DNA from: Gammaproteobacteria bacterium
Lineage (GTDB): Bacteria; Pseudomonadota; Gammaproteobacteria; Steroidobacterales; Steroidobacteraceae
Assembly: GCA_025355645.1 (NCBI GenBank)
Contig: JANXZG010000001.1
Location: 1 to 44,726, forward strand
Direction of reading: 5' to 3'
Length of the DNA stretch: 44,726 nucleotides
Shown: positions 36,616 to 44,726 of the stretch, piece after piece
Layout of the letters: every line of letters starts with the position of its first letter
Numbering within the stretch: the first letter of the stretch is position 1
The notes under the pieces: generated by a model
What the model saw: only the letters and a program-made list of their open reading frames with translations
The model's database searches: none
What the model was told of the DNA's origin: nothing
Program-made: the position numbers and the translations under genes

Positions 36616-39078
36616 ATGACCAGCGCCCCACCGTCATTGCCAAGCCATGCCCGTGTACTCATCGTCGGTGGCGGGATCATCGGTACATCAGTCGCCTATC
36701 ATCTCGCGCTGATGGGCTGGAAGGATATCGTGCTGCTCGAGCGCGATCGGCTGACCTCAGGCAGCACCTGGCATGCGGCAGGCCTGATGGTGACCTTTGG
36801 TTCGACCTCGGAGACTTCCACGGAGATCCGTAAGTACACGCGCGATCTATACAGCCGCCTCGAGGCGGAGACCGGCCAGGCAACGGGCCTTTCGCAGATT
36901 GGCTTCATCCAGGTTGCCGGCGATCGAGACCGGCTCGAGGAGTACCGACGGGTCTCGAGCTTCAACCGCTATTGCGGCGTCGATGTGCAGGAGATTTCGC
37001 CGCGCGAGGTGAAAGAGAGGTGGCCGCTTGCCAAGGTTGACGATATCGAGGCTGGTTTTTATGTAGCCGCGGACGGGCGCGTCAATCCGGTGGACGTCAC
37101 GATGGCGCTCGCCAAGGGTGCGCGCCAGCGGGGGGTGAAAATTTTCGAAGGAATCCCCGCGCTAGGTGTCACGACTCAGCACGGCAGAGTCACGGGAGTC
37201 AAAACAGCGCATGCCGATATTCGCGCCGACTACGTCGTGAACTGCGCTGGCATGTGGGCACGGGAGTTTGGCGCGCTTGCCGGCGTTAACGTGCCAAATC
37301 AGTCGGCCGAGCACTACTACCTGATCACTGAACCGATCGCGGGACTGCCGGCGATGCCAGTGCTCGAGGACCCCTCCTCCTACGCGTACTATCGGGAGGA
37401 GGGCGGCGGCCTGATGGTGGGACTGTTCGAGCCCGAGTGCGCCCCTTGGAGAGTCGAGGGGATACCGGCGGATAGTTCATTTTTGGAGTTGCCGCCTGAT
37501 TGGGAGCGTATGACACCGTTCCTGACGAAAGCCATGGCGAGAGTGCCGATCACCAATGAGATTGGCATCCGTAAGTTCTTCTGCGGCCCCGAGAGCTTTA
37601 CGCCAGACCTGCGGCCCATTGTCGGGGAAGCGCCCGAGCTCGGCGGATACTTCGTTGCAGCGGGGCTCAACTCCGTCGGCATCCTGACAGGCGGTGGATT
37701 GGGCCGAGTACTTGCGCACTGGATCATCACGGGATCCCCGGATGTCGATGTCACAGGCTTCAACATCGATCGGCTGCATACCTACCAGGCAAATCCGGAA
37801 TATCGCCGGTCGCGCACCGCCGAATCGCTCGGCATGGTCTATCGCACGCATTACCCGACGCAGTCTCTTTTGTCGGCGCGAGGCGCCAAGCGCTCGCCCT
37901 TTCATGACCGCCTTGCTGCAGCCGGCGCTTACTTCAAGGAGGTCAGCGGATGGGAGAGTCCGGACTGGTACGGTGAACCCGGAACGACACCGCAAACAGG
38001 CCCCTTGTCCTGGGGCCGGCAGGACTGGTTTGCGCGCTGGGAGGCTGAGCATCGAGCCGCGCGCGCGAGCGTCATCGTTATGGACATGTCGTTCATGGGC
38101 CGCTTTCTCGTGCAGGGACGCGACGCCGGTGCGTGCCTGAACCGCATTTCAGCGAATGATGTCGACAGCGAAACAGGGCGCATCACGTACACGCAGTGGC
38201 TGAACGAGCAAGGCCGGTTGGAAGCGGACCTGACAGTCATAAAACTAGATCCTGAGCGGTACCTCGTCGTCGTGACCGATACGATGGTACGTCACGCAGA
38301 GACCTGGCTGAAGCGCCACATCCCAGCGAACGCCCACGCGTTCATCACCGATGTTACAGCAAGCTATGGCCAGCTGAACGTGCAGGGTCCGCGCTCGCGC
38401 GAGCTGTTGCAACGACTGACGACAACCGATCTATCTAACGAAGCCTTCCCCTTTCGCACCGCGCGCGAAATCGATATTGGATTCGCCAGGGTGCTGTGTG
38501 TGCGGATCACGTATCTTGGAGAACTTGGCTACGAACTCAATATCCCAACGGAGCATGCACTGCACGTGTACGAACGGCTCGTCGAGGCTGGCACGGGCGC
38601 CGGCCTCATACATGCAGGCCTTCGCGCACTCGGCAGCCTGCGCATGGAGAAGGGGTACCGGGATTACGGCCACGATCTCGACAATACCGACGATCCCTAT
38701 GAGACCGGTCTCGGCTTTGCGATCGACCTGAAAAAGCCCGGCGGATTCATCGGCCGCGACGCGCTGCTCGAGAAGCGCGGCAAGGGTCCTTTAATGCGCC
38801 GGCTTGCCCAGGTGCTGGTCACGGATCCGGCACCCCTGATGTACCACGCCGAGATCGTACGCCGCGACGGCAAGCAGGTCGGGTACCTGCGCTCTGCGTC
38901 CTACGGTCACACGCTGGGTGGGGCCGTGGGACTTGCCATGATCGAACCGGGCGTCGCCGTCGATCAGGCCTATCTGTCAACTGGTCGCTGGGAGGTGGAG
39001 ATCGCCGGTAGCCTCTATCCTGCCAAATTGTCGCTCAAGCCCCTCTACGATCCAGATATGCAACGCATCCGCGCGTGA
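36616..39078 (+). CDS. dimethylglycine/sarcosine dehydrogenase-like flavoprotein with GcvT domain (second copy)
   Basis: About 820 residues. The FAD domain opens with VLIVGGGIIGTSVAYHLA, and H53 in STWHAAGL is the expected covalent FAD site. The C-terminal half is a GcvT-like folate-binding domain (EADLTVIKLDPERY, YLGELGYELNIP, LRMEKGYRDYGHD). Like the copy at 12174-14627 it should oxidise an N-methyl amine and pass the carbon to tetrahydrofolate. The two are clearly paralogues, but their residues after WHAAGL differ (MVTFGSTS versus LTTLRDTE), suggesting different substrates. ATG 36616 is chosen; a TTG at 36580 and a GTG at 36607 are alternatives. The ndh gene follows after 23 bases. Confidence 0.92.
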   Translation: MTSAPPSLPSHARVLIVGGGIIGTSVAYHLALMGWKDIVLLERDRLTSGSTWHAAGLMVTFGSTSETSTEIRKYTRDLYSRLEAETGQATGLSQIGFIQVAGDRDRLEEYRRVSSFNRYCGVDVQEISPREVKERWPLAKVDDIEAGFYVAADGRVNPVDVTMALAKGARQRGVKIFEGIPALGVTTQHGRVTGVKTAHADIRADYVVNCAGMWAREFGALAGVNVPNQSAEHYYLITEPIAGLPAMPVLEDPSSYAYYREEGGGLMVGLFEPECAPWRVEGIPADSSFLELPPDWERMTPFLTKAMARVPITNEIGIRKFFCGPESFTPDLRPIVGEAPELGGYFVAAGLNSVGILTGGGLGRVLAHWIITGSPDVDVTGFNIDRLHTYQANPEYRRSRTAESLGMVYRTHYPTQSLLSARGAKRSPFHDRLAAAGAYFKEVSGWESPDWYGEPGTTPQTGPLSWGRQDWFARWEAEHRAARASVIVMDMSFMGRFLVQGRDAGACLNRISANDVDSETGRITYTQWLNEQGRLEADLTVIKLDPERYLVVVTDTMVRHAETWLKRHIPANAHAFITDVTASYGQLNVQGPRSRELLQRLTTTDLSNEAFPFRTAREIDIGFARVLCVRITYLGELGYELNIPTEHALHVYERLVEAGTGAGLIHAGLRALGSLRMEKGYRDYGHDLDNTDDPYETGLGFAIDLKKPGGFIGRDALLEKRGKGPLMRRLAQVLVTDPAPLMYHAEIVRRDGKQVGYLRSASYGHTLGGAVGLAMIEPGVAVDQAYLSTGRWEVEIAGSLYPAKLSLKPLYDPDMQRIRA

Positions 39079-39101
39079 CCCGGCTAGATCTTGGCACCTG
39101 A

Positions 39102-40340
39102 ATGACAGCCCGCAAGCGAGTAGTTGTGGTGGGTGGCGGATTCGGTGGACTGTGGGCCGTGCGCGCGCTGCGGTCGGCTCCTGTAGACCTCACCCTGATC
39201 GATCGGAGCAACCACCACCTGTTCCAACCGCTTTTGTATCAAGTCGCGACTGCGGGCCTGGCTGCTCCCTCGATCGCGGCGCCGTTGCGGCACATATTGC
39301 GAAGGCAAAGCAACGTCACCGTACTGATGCGCAACGTAGAAACAATCGATCTTGCCGCGCACCGCCTCCAGGTCGGCGATGAAACACTGGAATATGACTT
39401 TCTTGTCGTAGCGACCGGCGCTACCCACGCTTATTTTGGACACGACGAGTGGATCTCGCATGCGGCGGGGCTGAAAACACTGGATGACGCGCTGACGATC
39501 CGCGCCCGAATTCTGACCGCATTTGAACGCGCGGAGGCGGAAGTGGATCCGCGCAGGCGCGATGCATGGCTGACCTTTGCGATCATCGGCGCGGGCCCCA
39601 CAGGCGTAGAACTTGCAGGCACACTGGCCGAGATTGCACGCCACACCCTGGCGCGGGAGTTTCGGCGCAGCGATCCCAGACTGGCGCGCGTATTATTGAT
39701 CGAGGCCGGTTCGCGAGTGTTGTCGAATTTTGCCCCCGACCTGTCGGCAAAAGCAGCCGTCCAGCTATCACGCCTGGGCGTCACGGTGCGGACCGGTCGA
39801 GCCGTCACGGCAGTGGGCAGCGATTTTGTGGAACTGGGGGATGAGCGCATCGCAACACAGACGATCTTATGGGCTGCGGGTGTTGCCGCTTCACCCCTGG
39901 GGCGACGCTTGGCTGCGCCACTCGACAAGTCCGGGCGGGTAATCGTGCAGCCAGATCTGTCGCTACCGGCGCGCCCAGAGGTGTTCGTCGTGGGCGATCT
40001 GGCAGCGATCGCATGCGAAGGGCGTCCCGTGCCAGGAATTGCGACAGCCGCGAAACAGATGGGTACTTTCGCCGCGAAATGCATCTTGGCGGATATCGCC
40101 GCGCGCCCGCGAAACGCGTTTCGTTATCGCGACTACGGTGCATTGGCGACGATTGGCCGTCGCGCCGCGGTCGTCGACATGCCGGGTCTTAAGCTTTCCG
40201 GTACGCTGGCCTGGTGTTTCTGGCTCGCGGCGCACATATACTTTCTAATTGGTTTTCGCAACCGCTTGGCGGTACTGCTGGACTGGGCCTGGGCATATTT
40301 CACCTATGATCGTAGCGCGCGAATAATTGTGAGAAGCTGA
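39102..40340 (+). CDS. ndh: type II NADH dehydrogenase (NDH-2)
   Basis: 412 residues. Two dinucleotide-binding motifs are present, VVVGGGFGGLWA at the N-terminus for FAD and IIGAGPTGVELAG at about 166-178 for NADH. HHLFQPLLYQVATAGL and VFVVGDLAAI are NDH-2 signatures, and the hydrophobic C-terminus (LAWCFWLAAHIYFLIGF) attaches it to the inner membrane. It oxidises NADH and reduces quinone without pumping protons. Being 23 bases after the flavoprotein gene, it may reoxidise NADH or other carriers from methylated-amine breakdown. Confidence 0.92.
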   Translation: MTARKRVVVVGGGFGGLWAVRALRSAPVDLTLIDRSNHHLFQPLLYQVATAGLAAPSIAAPLRHILRRQSNVTVLMRNVETIDLAAHRLQVGDETLEYDFLVVATGATHAYFGHDEWISHAAGLKTLDDALTIRARILTAFERAEAEVDPRRRDAWLTFAIIGAGPTGVELAGTLAEIARHTLAREFRRSDPRLARVLLIEAGSRVLSNFAPDLSAKAAVQLSRLGVTVRTGRAVTAVGSDFVELGDERIATQTILWAAGVAASPLGRRLAAPLDKSGRVIVQPDLSLPARPEVFVVGDLAAIACEGRPVPGIATAAKQMGTFAAKCILADIAARPRNAFRYRDYGALATIGRRAAVVDMPGLKLSGTLAWCFWLAAHIYFLIGFRNRLAVLLDWAWAYFTYDRSARIIVRS

Positions 40341-40561
40341 ACCGGATTGGACCGCGCGGCGGCGTCCGTAAATTCATATGCGTCTATGCCATCCACGATA
40401 CCGGCAGATGGGACGGCGCGCATTCCTGGACTGCGGCGATACGAAGGCGAGCACAATCTTCGAAACCTGTGGGGGGAGGTAGACCACGAACAGGCAGCTG
40501 GGCATAGAATGTTGCACTGGCGCTTCCTGCGACCTCTAAAACATAAAAAAGCGAGCAACCC
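40341..40561. other. gene-free gap before the lipoprotein
   Basis: No coding frame is convincing in these 221 bases. A weak promoter candidate, TTGCAC (40512-40517) and TCTAAA (40535-40540) with a 17-base spacer, points toward the lipoprotein. Confidence 0.3.
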
Positions 40562-41879
40562 TTGAACCGTTATCAATACACCTGTGTCCTAAGCATGGTC
40601 GGACTTGCCACCGTGAGCGCCTGCGGTCAACAGAGCGCGCGCAGCAGCAGCTTCACTGTCCTGGAAAATCCGTCCGGCGGCCAGTACATGTACGCTCCGT
40701 TACCCGTAAAGGGCAGCATGCCGGATGCCGTCGTATACCTTTTGCAACAAGTTCACGCCTATTTCGGCAACCGGCCGGACGTGGGCAAGTTCCTGCAGTC
40801 TCGCGACGGCCACTCGATCGCTGCTTTCTTTACTGTTGTCTCAAAGAGCCCGGGCAACAAGCCGCTGACCGGCTTGTTGATCGTCGCCCGCAATGCCGAT
40901 GGATCCGCGACTGGTGCCGTATTATTCGATGAACAACGTCGCTTCCCATCGACTGAGCCCGCGCTGATGAAAGCGCTCTCCACTGTCATGCATTCCACCG
41001 CCGGCGAGGCATCCGGCCATAGCGCCGAGGCGGAGCAGGGCGCCCGTTGGTCCGCAAAGCGGCGCCGGCCCCACTCCGCTGACGCAAGTCACCGGCGGCG
41101 ATCAAAGTGCATCAATAAGTTTGCCTTCCGGATGGAAAATAAAATCGGTGGCATCCGGCACGCTGTCCGCCATCGGCGCCAACGGCGAGATGGTTTTCCT
41201 GGGCCTGGTCTATAAGGGCGTTCCCATGAGCCCCGATCTGTTCTCCAATTTCGTGAATCTCAGCAACCAATATCGCAGCCAGCATGGCTTACCGCAGGGA
41301 ACTTACTCGGGAATAAACAGGAAAGCAGTGTCCGCGCAAGCGGTCCAAGTCACGTTTCATGTGGATTTCAATGACGGCATAGGCCCGCGCCGCGGCAGCG
41401 TGAGGCTTGACTCCTGGGGACCGAGGGCCATGGCAGTCAATGGCTCCAATATTCCAGAACACCTCGCCGATGAAGAGAATTCCATGATGAATGTAGTCAT
41501 TGCCTCGTTTCGCCAGAATGAGCAGATGATGGCCCAGCTGCGCCAAGGCGCCATGAACCGTGTTCAAAGCGATATCGCCCGCAGCAAAGCGCAGAACGAG
41601 GCCATCAATGCGCGGCGCGAAGCGAGTAACGCTGCGTTCGATCAGCACACGAGCAAGCTCGACGCGCAGAGCGGCGCCAACGATGCGCACAACGACAACA
41701 TCGACCGCTCTAGCAAAATCTTCCAGGACTACACCTTAGATCGGTCGGTCGTTCGCGACACCGAGAATGGCGAACGCGGTACGGTCACCAATAGTTACGC
41801 CGATTCGCTGGTCCGGGGCAACCCCGATCGTTTTCAATTAGTGCCCAACCAGGACCTCATCAAGGGCAAGGATTACTAG
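40562..41879 (+). pseudogene. lipoprotein gene interrupted by a +1 frameshift
   Basis: The first half starts at TTG 40562 with a lipoprotein signal (LSMVGLATVSAC, Cys21) and reads well to HSAEAEQ near 41038. There the frame turns into Arg-rich nonsense, while the +1 frame is coherent on both sides of the switch (APVGPQSGAGPTPLTQVTGG, then LPSGWKIKS) and continues to 41879. Skipping one G in the GGG at 41038-41040 would join them into about 438 residues. The second half has a polar helical segment (about SDIARSKAQNEAINARREAS) and ends in GKDY. I know no family for it. It may be a sequencing error, a true mutation or a frameshift; no classic slippery site is seen. Confidence 0.65.
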
Positions 41880-41935
41880 GGTCTGTCCGTGAACTTGGCA
41901 TTCTGCCGGGCACGCACCGCAGCGCCACTGTTTGA

Positions 41936-43714
41936 CTAAGGCCGCTCGCCTGCGAAGAACCTGGCGGCCGGAGTAGCGCGGATAAATTTTGCTGCAAGCA
42001 TTGGATCGGATTCCGTGGCCGGATGATCGGCGTCCGGCAGCAGCGGGATCACCATGCGCACTGCTTGCCAGGCAGCCGTCGGCGCCCCACCGAAAGTGCG
42101 CGCCGGGTCCTGCGCCTTGCGCACGTCAAGCCATAGCGCAGCTTCCACTAGATCCAGCCCGAGCAGGTCCATCGTCGTCGATACCGCCTGGCGCGCGCGC
42201 TGCACCTTCAGGCGCGTTTGCGACTGCAAGTCCTCGACCGTAGTCTCGAGCGCACTTCCCGTTGGTGCGACTGGAACCGCGAGGCCCTGGATTTCCTGTT
42301 GCAGATCGGTCGGCAAGTAGCCGCTGGTATCCCGACGATGCCAGCCCTTGAGGACATCCTGCGGCTGGATTCCGGTGAAGAAGACATTCCGGAATCGCTC
42401 TATGCGCAGCATCACTGCGACATCCATGTTGGCCAGCGCAATAACAAAATTCTCTAGCTTGTTAGCCATGGGATAAGGGTCCCAGTTCGCGTTCGAAACG
42501 ATGTAGCCATGTTGGCCATGACTCAAGGGACCGCCCTTGACGTAAAATTGCATCATCTGCGGGCTGGCCAATTCCCAGGAATCCTCCGGACCAAGCCCAA
42601 CATGCACGGCCGGGTTGTGATCGGAAGAGTTGGCCTGGAACACCACGGCGTCGCGAAGCGCCGCCCATTCCTCCCAAGCGGAAGCCTGCCGGATCGAAGA
42701 GGCGCGCATGCTCTCGGGGTCCTGAATGATGCGTTTAGGGTCCGCATCAAACAGGTAACTGCCGCGGACCATCGCCAGGATGCGCGCCGCGTCGCCATTG
42801 AGGAAATGCTCTGGGCGGTCCTGCTGCACGACGGTGCTTAAGGGCGTGATGCTGCTATTCAGGCCATTCAAGTCCATCGCATAGATGAGGTCGGCCCATT
42901 CCAGCGCCCGCGCGCCATCGTACACAGCCAAGGCCGCCTGTCCGGTCGCATAGGCATTGCTGCTAGTCAGGGCATTTTCATCCGCTGCGAATGGCGTCAG
43001 CGGTTTGAGGCCGGCGAGGGCAAGGGCCCTCGCTGCGGGCATGCGCAAACCGTGGTAATACGCCTCGCCGGCGCCGACCATCGCGCCGGCAATATTGCCA
43101 AGCTGCGCCAGATCGCCTTCACCAACGGTACCGCGCGAGCGCACGACCGGCGTGACGCCTTTGTTCAGCAAGTCGAGTAGCATCTGTGCAAGTTCATGAC
43201 TTGGCGCGTTATAGGTCATCGCGTTGGCGCGCACTACCATCATCGCCCGGGTCACTTCCTCTTGGGAAACTTCGGGGCTGAAGCCGGAGAGGGCGCCCCG
43301 CTGGAATGCTTCCAGCGAGTGGCGCGCGACGTAGTCATGGTTGGCGGGGGAGGTTGCATCGCCCTTAAACAGCACCGTCTCGCGCTGGTCGCCAGTTGCA
43401 CGATTGAACCAGTAGACGGAGATGCCCTCAGCCGTCGCTTCGAGCAGCAAACCATAGTTATCCGCTTGGCGCTGGCGCGCTTCACTAGTCAGATCAACCT
43501 TGGCCCCATATCGCGCAACGTCGACAATCTGATCGATGGTCAGCAGATGACCGTCTAGCGCGATCGCCTCGGTGGCCTTAGTCGCGTTAATCGGAACGTA
43601 GGCGGGTGGGGCGCTGACGGATGCGAGGCATGGCGTGGCACAAAGACCGCTCGCAATGCACATCGCCACGCAGATATGCCACATGCAGCGATGCCGGAGG
43701 AGGAATCTGCTCAT
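41936..43714 (-). CDS. exported histidine/aromatic ammonia-lyase homologue lacking the MIO motif
   Basis: 592 residues. A signal peptide (HICVAMCIASGLCATPCLA) precedes a region homologous to histidine and phenylalanine ammonia-lyases: QADNYGLLL, TRAMMVVRANAMTYNAPS, the MIO loop region GTVGEGDLAQLGNI (196-209), GDAARILAMVRGSYL, IQDPESMRASS and the helix ending FQANSSDHNPAV. Real lyases have GSVGASGDLAPL; here Ala-Ser-Gly is replaced by Glu-Gly, one residue shorter, so the MIO cofactor cannot form from it. The Tyr-loop YGxNTGFG is also altered to YWFNRATG. It may be inactive as a lyase or have another role in the periplasm. ATG 43714 is preferred to 43807 because the signal peptide starts there. 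It converges on the broken lipoprotein gene. Confidence 0.8.
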   Translation of the reverse strand: MSRFLLRHRCMWHICVAMCIASGLCATPCLASVSAPPAYVPINATKATEAIALDGHLLTIDQIVDVARYGAKVDLTSEARQRQADNYGLLLEATAEGISVYWFNRATGDQRETVLFKGDATSPANHDYVARHSLEAFQRGALSGFSPEVSQEEVTRAMMVVRANAMTYNAPSHELAQMLLDLLNKGVTPVVRSRGTVGEGDLAQLGNIAGAMVGAGEAYYHGLRMPAARALALAGLKPLTPFAADENALTSSNAYATGQAALAVYDGARALEWADLIYAMDLNGLNSSITPLSTVVQQDRPEHFLNGDAARILAMVRGSYLFDADPKRIIQDPESMRASSIRQASAWEEWAALRDAVVFQANSSDHNPAVHVGLGPEDSWELASPQMMQFYVKGGPLSHGQHGYIVSNANWDPYPMANKLENFVIALANMDVAVMLRIERFRNVFFTGIQPQDVLKGWHRRDTSGYLPTDLQQEIQGLAVPVAPTGSALETTVEDLQSQTRLKVQRARQAVSTTMDLLGLDLVEAALWLDVRKAQDPARTFGGAPTAAWQAVRMVIPLLPDADHPATESDPMLAAKFIRATPAARFFAGERP

Positions 43715-43863
43715 CGGTGGATGTCCTTTTTTTTGTACGCAACCAAACTCTTGTATCCGGTTCACCTGGGATTCTGACCGCTGTACAGTCGGGTGCGCAA
43801 CGCTCATGCAACCCGAGCGTGCAGCTGCCTATCGTCAATCCGCATTAGCAAGAGACCACACGC

Positions 43864-43881
43864 GTCAAATGTGGATTTGAC
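43864..43881. promoter_or_regulatory. perfect inverted repeat, probable antitoxin operator
   Basis: Arms GTCAAAT and ATTTGAC are separated by GTGG. The right arm overlaps the -35 of the promoter for the antitoxin gene, the usual arrangement for autorepression by RelB/DinJ-type proteins. Confidence 0.55.
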
Positions 43882-43905
43882 TTAATCTATGTTTGTGGCT
43901 ACATT
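43877..43905 (+). promoter_or_regulatory. promoter of the antitoxin/nucleotidyltransferase pair
   Basis: -35 TTGACT and -10 TACATT are 17 bases apart. Transcription would start at about 43912, two bases before the ATG at 43914. No Shine-Dalgarno precedes that ATG (TTGTTACCCC), so the message is probably leaderless. Confidence 0.6.
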
Positions 43906-43913
43906 GTTACCCC

Positions 43914-44249
43914 ATGAAGAATCATATCGTACGCGCCAGAATTGAAGGGAATCTTAAGGCGGATGCCATGCAGGTGTTGGCGTCACATGGGCTCGATCTC
44001 AGCGATGCCATACGTCTGTTTCTTCGTCAGGTCGTCGCTCGCGGAGGCATTCCTTTTTCGATACGAAATCAAAATGGAGTCCGGACAGCGCGCGCAACAG
44101 TACTTCAACAGTCAAAAATTGCGTCTCAGGAACGTGACCGCGCGGAGGTTGCCAGCGGGAAGTTTGCCGCGGGTGAATTATTTCTGATTCGGCCGGAGGA
44201 TGCGCGAGCAGCCAAAGTAGAGTGGCCGGCATGTAAATTGAGTGACTGA
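43914..44249 (+). CDS. RelB/DinJ-family antitoxin
   Basis: 111 residues. The N-terminus MKNHIVRARIEGNLKADAMQ with LASHGLDLSDAIRLFLRQVV and ARGGIPFSI is the ribbon-helix-helix RelB/DinJ pattern. The C-terminal 60 residues are polar and would wrap the partner. It is a DNA-binding autorepressor and neutralises a toxin. ATG 43914 is favoured over 43893, as it fits the family start and the promoter. Its stop overlaps the start of the next gene by eight bases. Instead of the usual RelE or YafQ RNase, the next gene resembles a nucleotidyltransferase. Confidence 0.85.
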   Translation: MKNHIVRARIEGNLKADAMQVLASHGLDLSDAIRLFLRQVVARGGIPFSIRNQNGVRTARATVLQQSKIASQERDRAEVASGKFAAGELFLIRPEDARAAKVEWPACKLSD

Positions 44250-44726
44250 GCAAATTCCCGAGATTGCGCTGACAAGCGAGGAGGTTGCGGAAATCCTGAC
44301 CCACTGCGGTGATACGGCGCTTCTGGTTGGCGGCCAGTCACTGGCATTCTGGGCAACTCGCTATTCGATAAAGCCGTTTGGCATTTTAGCTGCGGCGGTG
44401 ACATCGGACGTCGATTTTATAGGCAGTGCGGAGGTCGCCAACAATCTCGGACGCTCTCTGGGATGGCAGGTATGGCTGCCGGCGCCAGACGATCCGACCG
44501 CCCAGGTTGCCAAACTAACGAAGACAATTCACGGCGTCGGCATCAAGCAAATCGATTTCCTGAGCTCTATTCTCGGCCTGCAGACAAATCGGGTAGAGCA
44601 ACGCGCTGTGAGGGTGACCTTTCCCAACGGCGCCCGCATTCGGGTATTGCATCCGCTGGATGTGCTCGAGAGCCGGCTCCGGAATTTACTGATACTGCGA
44701 TCACAACAAATTGCCGCTCGCGTAGC
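44242..44726 (+). CDS. nucleotidyltransferase-like protein, N-terminal part (cut by window edge)
   Basis: About 161 residues are visible from GTG 44242, running off the window. LLVGGQSLAFWATRY followed by TSDVDFIG is the Gly-Gly...Asp-x-Asp pattern of the nucleotidyltransferase fold; a strand IKQIDFL could supply the third acidic residue. VRVTFPNGARIRVLHPLDVLESRL follows, as in AbiEii/DUF6036-type proteins. Some such proteins are toxins that modify tRNA or other targets with nucleotides. Coupling to a RelB-like antitoxin by an eight-base overlap suggests a toxin role; the family assignment is by motif only. Confidence 0.7.
   Translation, partial: MTEQIPEIALTSEEVAEILTHCGDTALLVGGQSLAFWATRYSIKPFGILAAAVTSDVDFIGSAEVANNLGRSLGWQVWLPAPDDPTAQVAKLTKTIHGVGIKQIDFLSSILGLQTNRVEQRAVRVTFPNGARIRVLHPLDVLESRLRNLLILRSQQIAARV

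Overview
The window reads as chromosomal DNA of a GC-rich, aerobic Gram-negative proteobacterium. The signs are two TonB-dependent receptors, several lipoproteins and Tat or Sec export signals, a Tat-exported high-potential iron-sulfur protein, a type II NADH dehydrogenase and a TPR-sulfotransferase. A member of Gammaproteobacteria near Steroidobacterales/Nevskiales, or a sphingomonad-like organism, is my best guess. No rRNA, tRNA, integrase or transposase was seen, so the taxonomic placement is inference only.

Layout. 1-7.0 kb (minus strand): a truncated TonB receptor, and upstream of it a catabolic run of GMC oxidoreductase, sugar-acid-dehydratase-like enolase-superfamily enzyme, 3-hydroxyisobutyrate-dehydrogenase-type reductase and TPR-sulfotransferase. 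7.2-9.3 kb (plus): a Rieske oxygenase alpha subunit with the bridging Glu known from carnitine monooxygenase, and an SDR. 9.7-11.9 kb: katG behind a candidate OxyR site. 12.2-17.7 kb (minus): a tightly coupled operon of aldehyde dehydrogenase, a 54-residue one-helix membrane protein, an NCS1 permease and a dimethylglycine-dehydrogenase-like flavoprotein. 17.8-20.5 kb: APC permease, DMT exporter and HiPIP. 20.5-24.8 kb (minus): thioredoxin-fold protein, ROK sugar kinase and FecR/DUF6600 protein, divergent from a class III cyclase followed by an MFS transporter (24.9-26.8 kb). 26.8-31.0 kb: aldo/keto reductase, eRF1-domain protein, MttB-superfamily methyltransferase and a D-threonine-aldolase/D-serine-dehydratase-like PLP enzyme. 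31.1-36.5 kb: a second TonB receptor and an exported DUF1800/DUF1501 pair. 36.6-40.3 kb: a second dimethylglycine-dehydrogenase-like flavoprotein and ndh. 40.5-43.7 kb: a frameshifted lipoprotein gene facing an exported histidine-ammonia-lyase homologue that has lost its MIO tripeptide. 43.9 kb to the end: a RelB/DinJ-type antitoxin overlapping a nucleotidyltransferase-like gene that runs off the window.

Working together (inference). Rieske oxygenase, two covalent-flavin N-demethylating dehydrogenases with folate-binding tails, an MttB-family methyltransferase, aldehyde dehydrogenase and several amine or nucleobase-type permeases point to use of N-methylated or quaternary amines. The two TonB receptors could bring the compounds across the outer membrane. 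The exact substrate cannot be read from the sequence, and neither an oxygenase reductase partner nor a corrinoid protein is present here.

The most unusual items are the MIO-less exported ammonia-lyase homologue, the antitoxin/nucleotidyltransferase pair with a nearly leaderless promoter and a perfect operator-like palindrome, the small membrane protein locked by GTGA overlaps between aldehyde dehydrogenase and permease, and the frameshifted lipoprotein.
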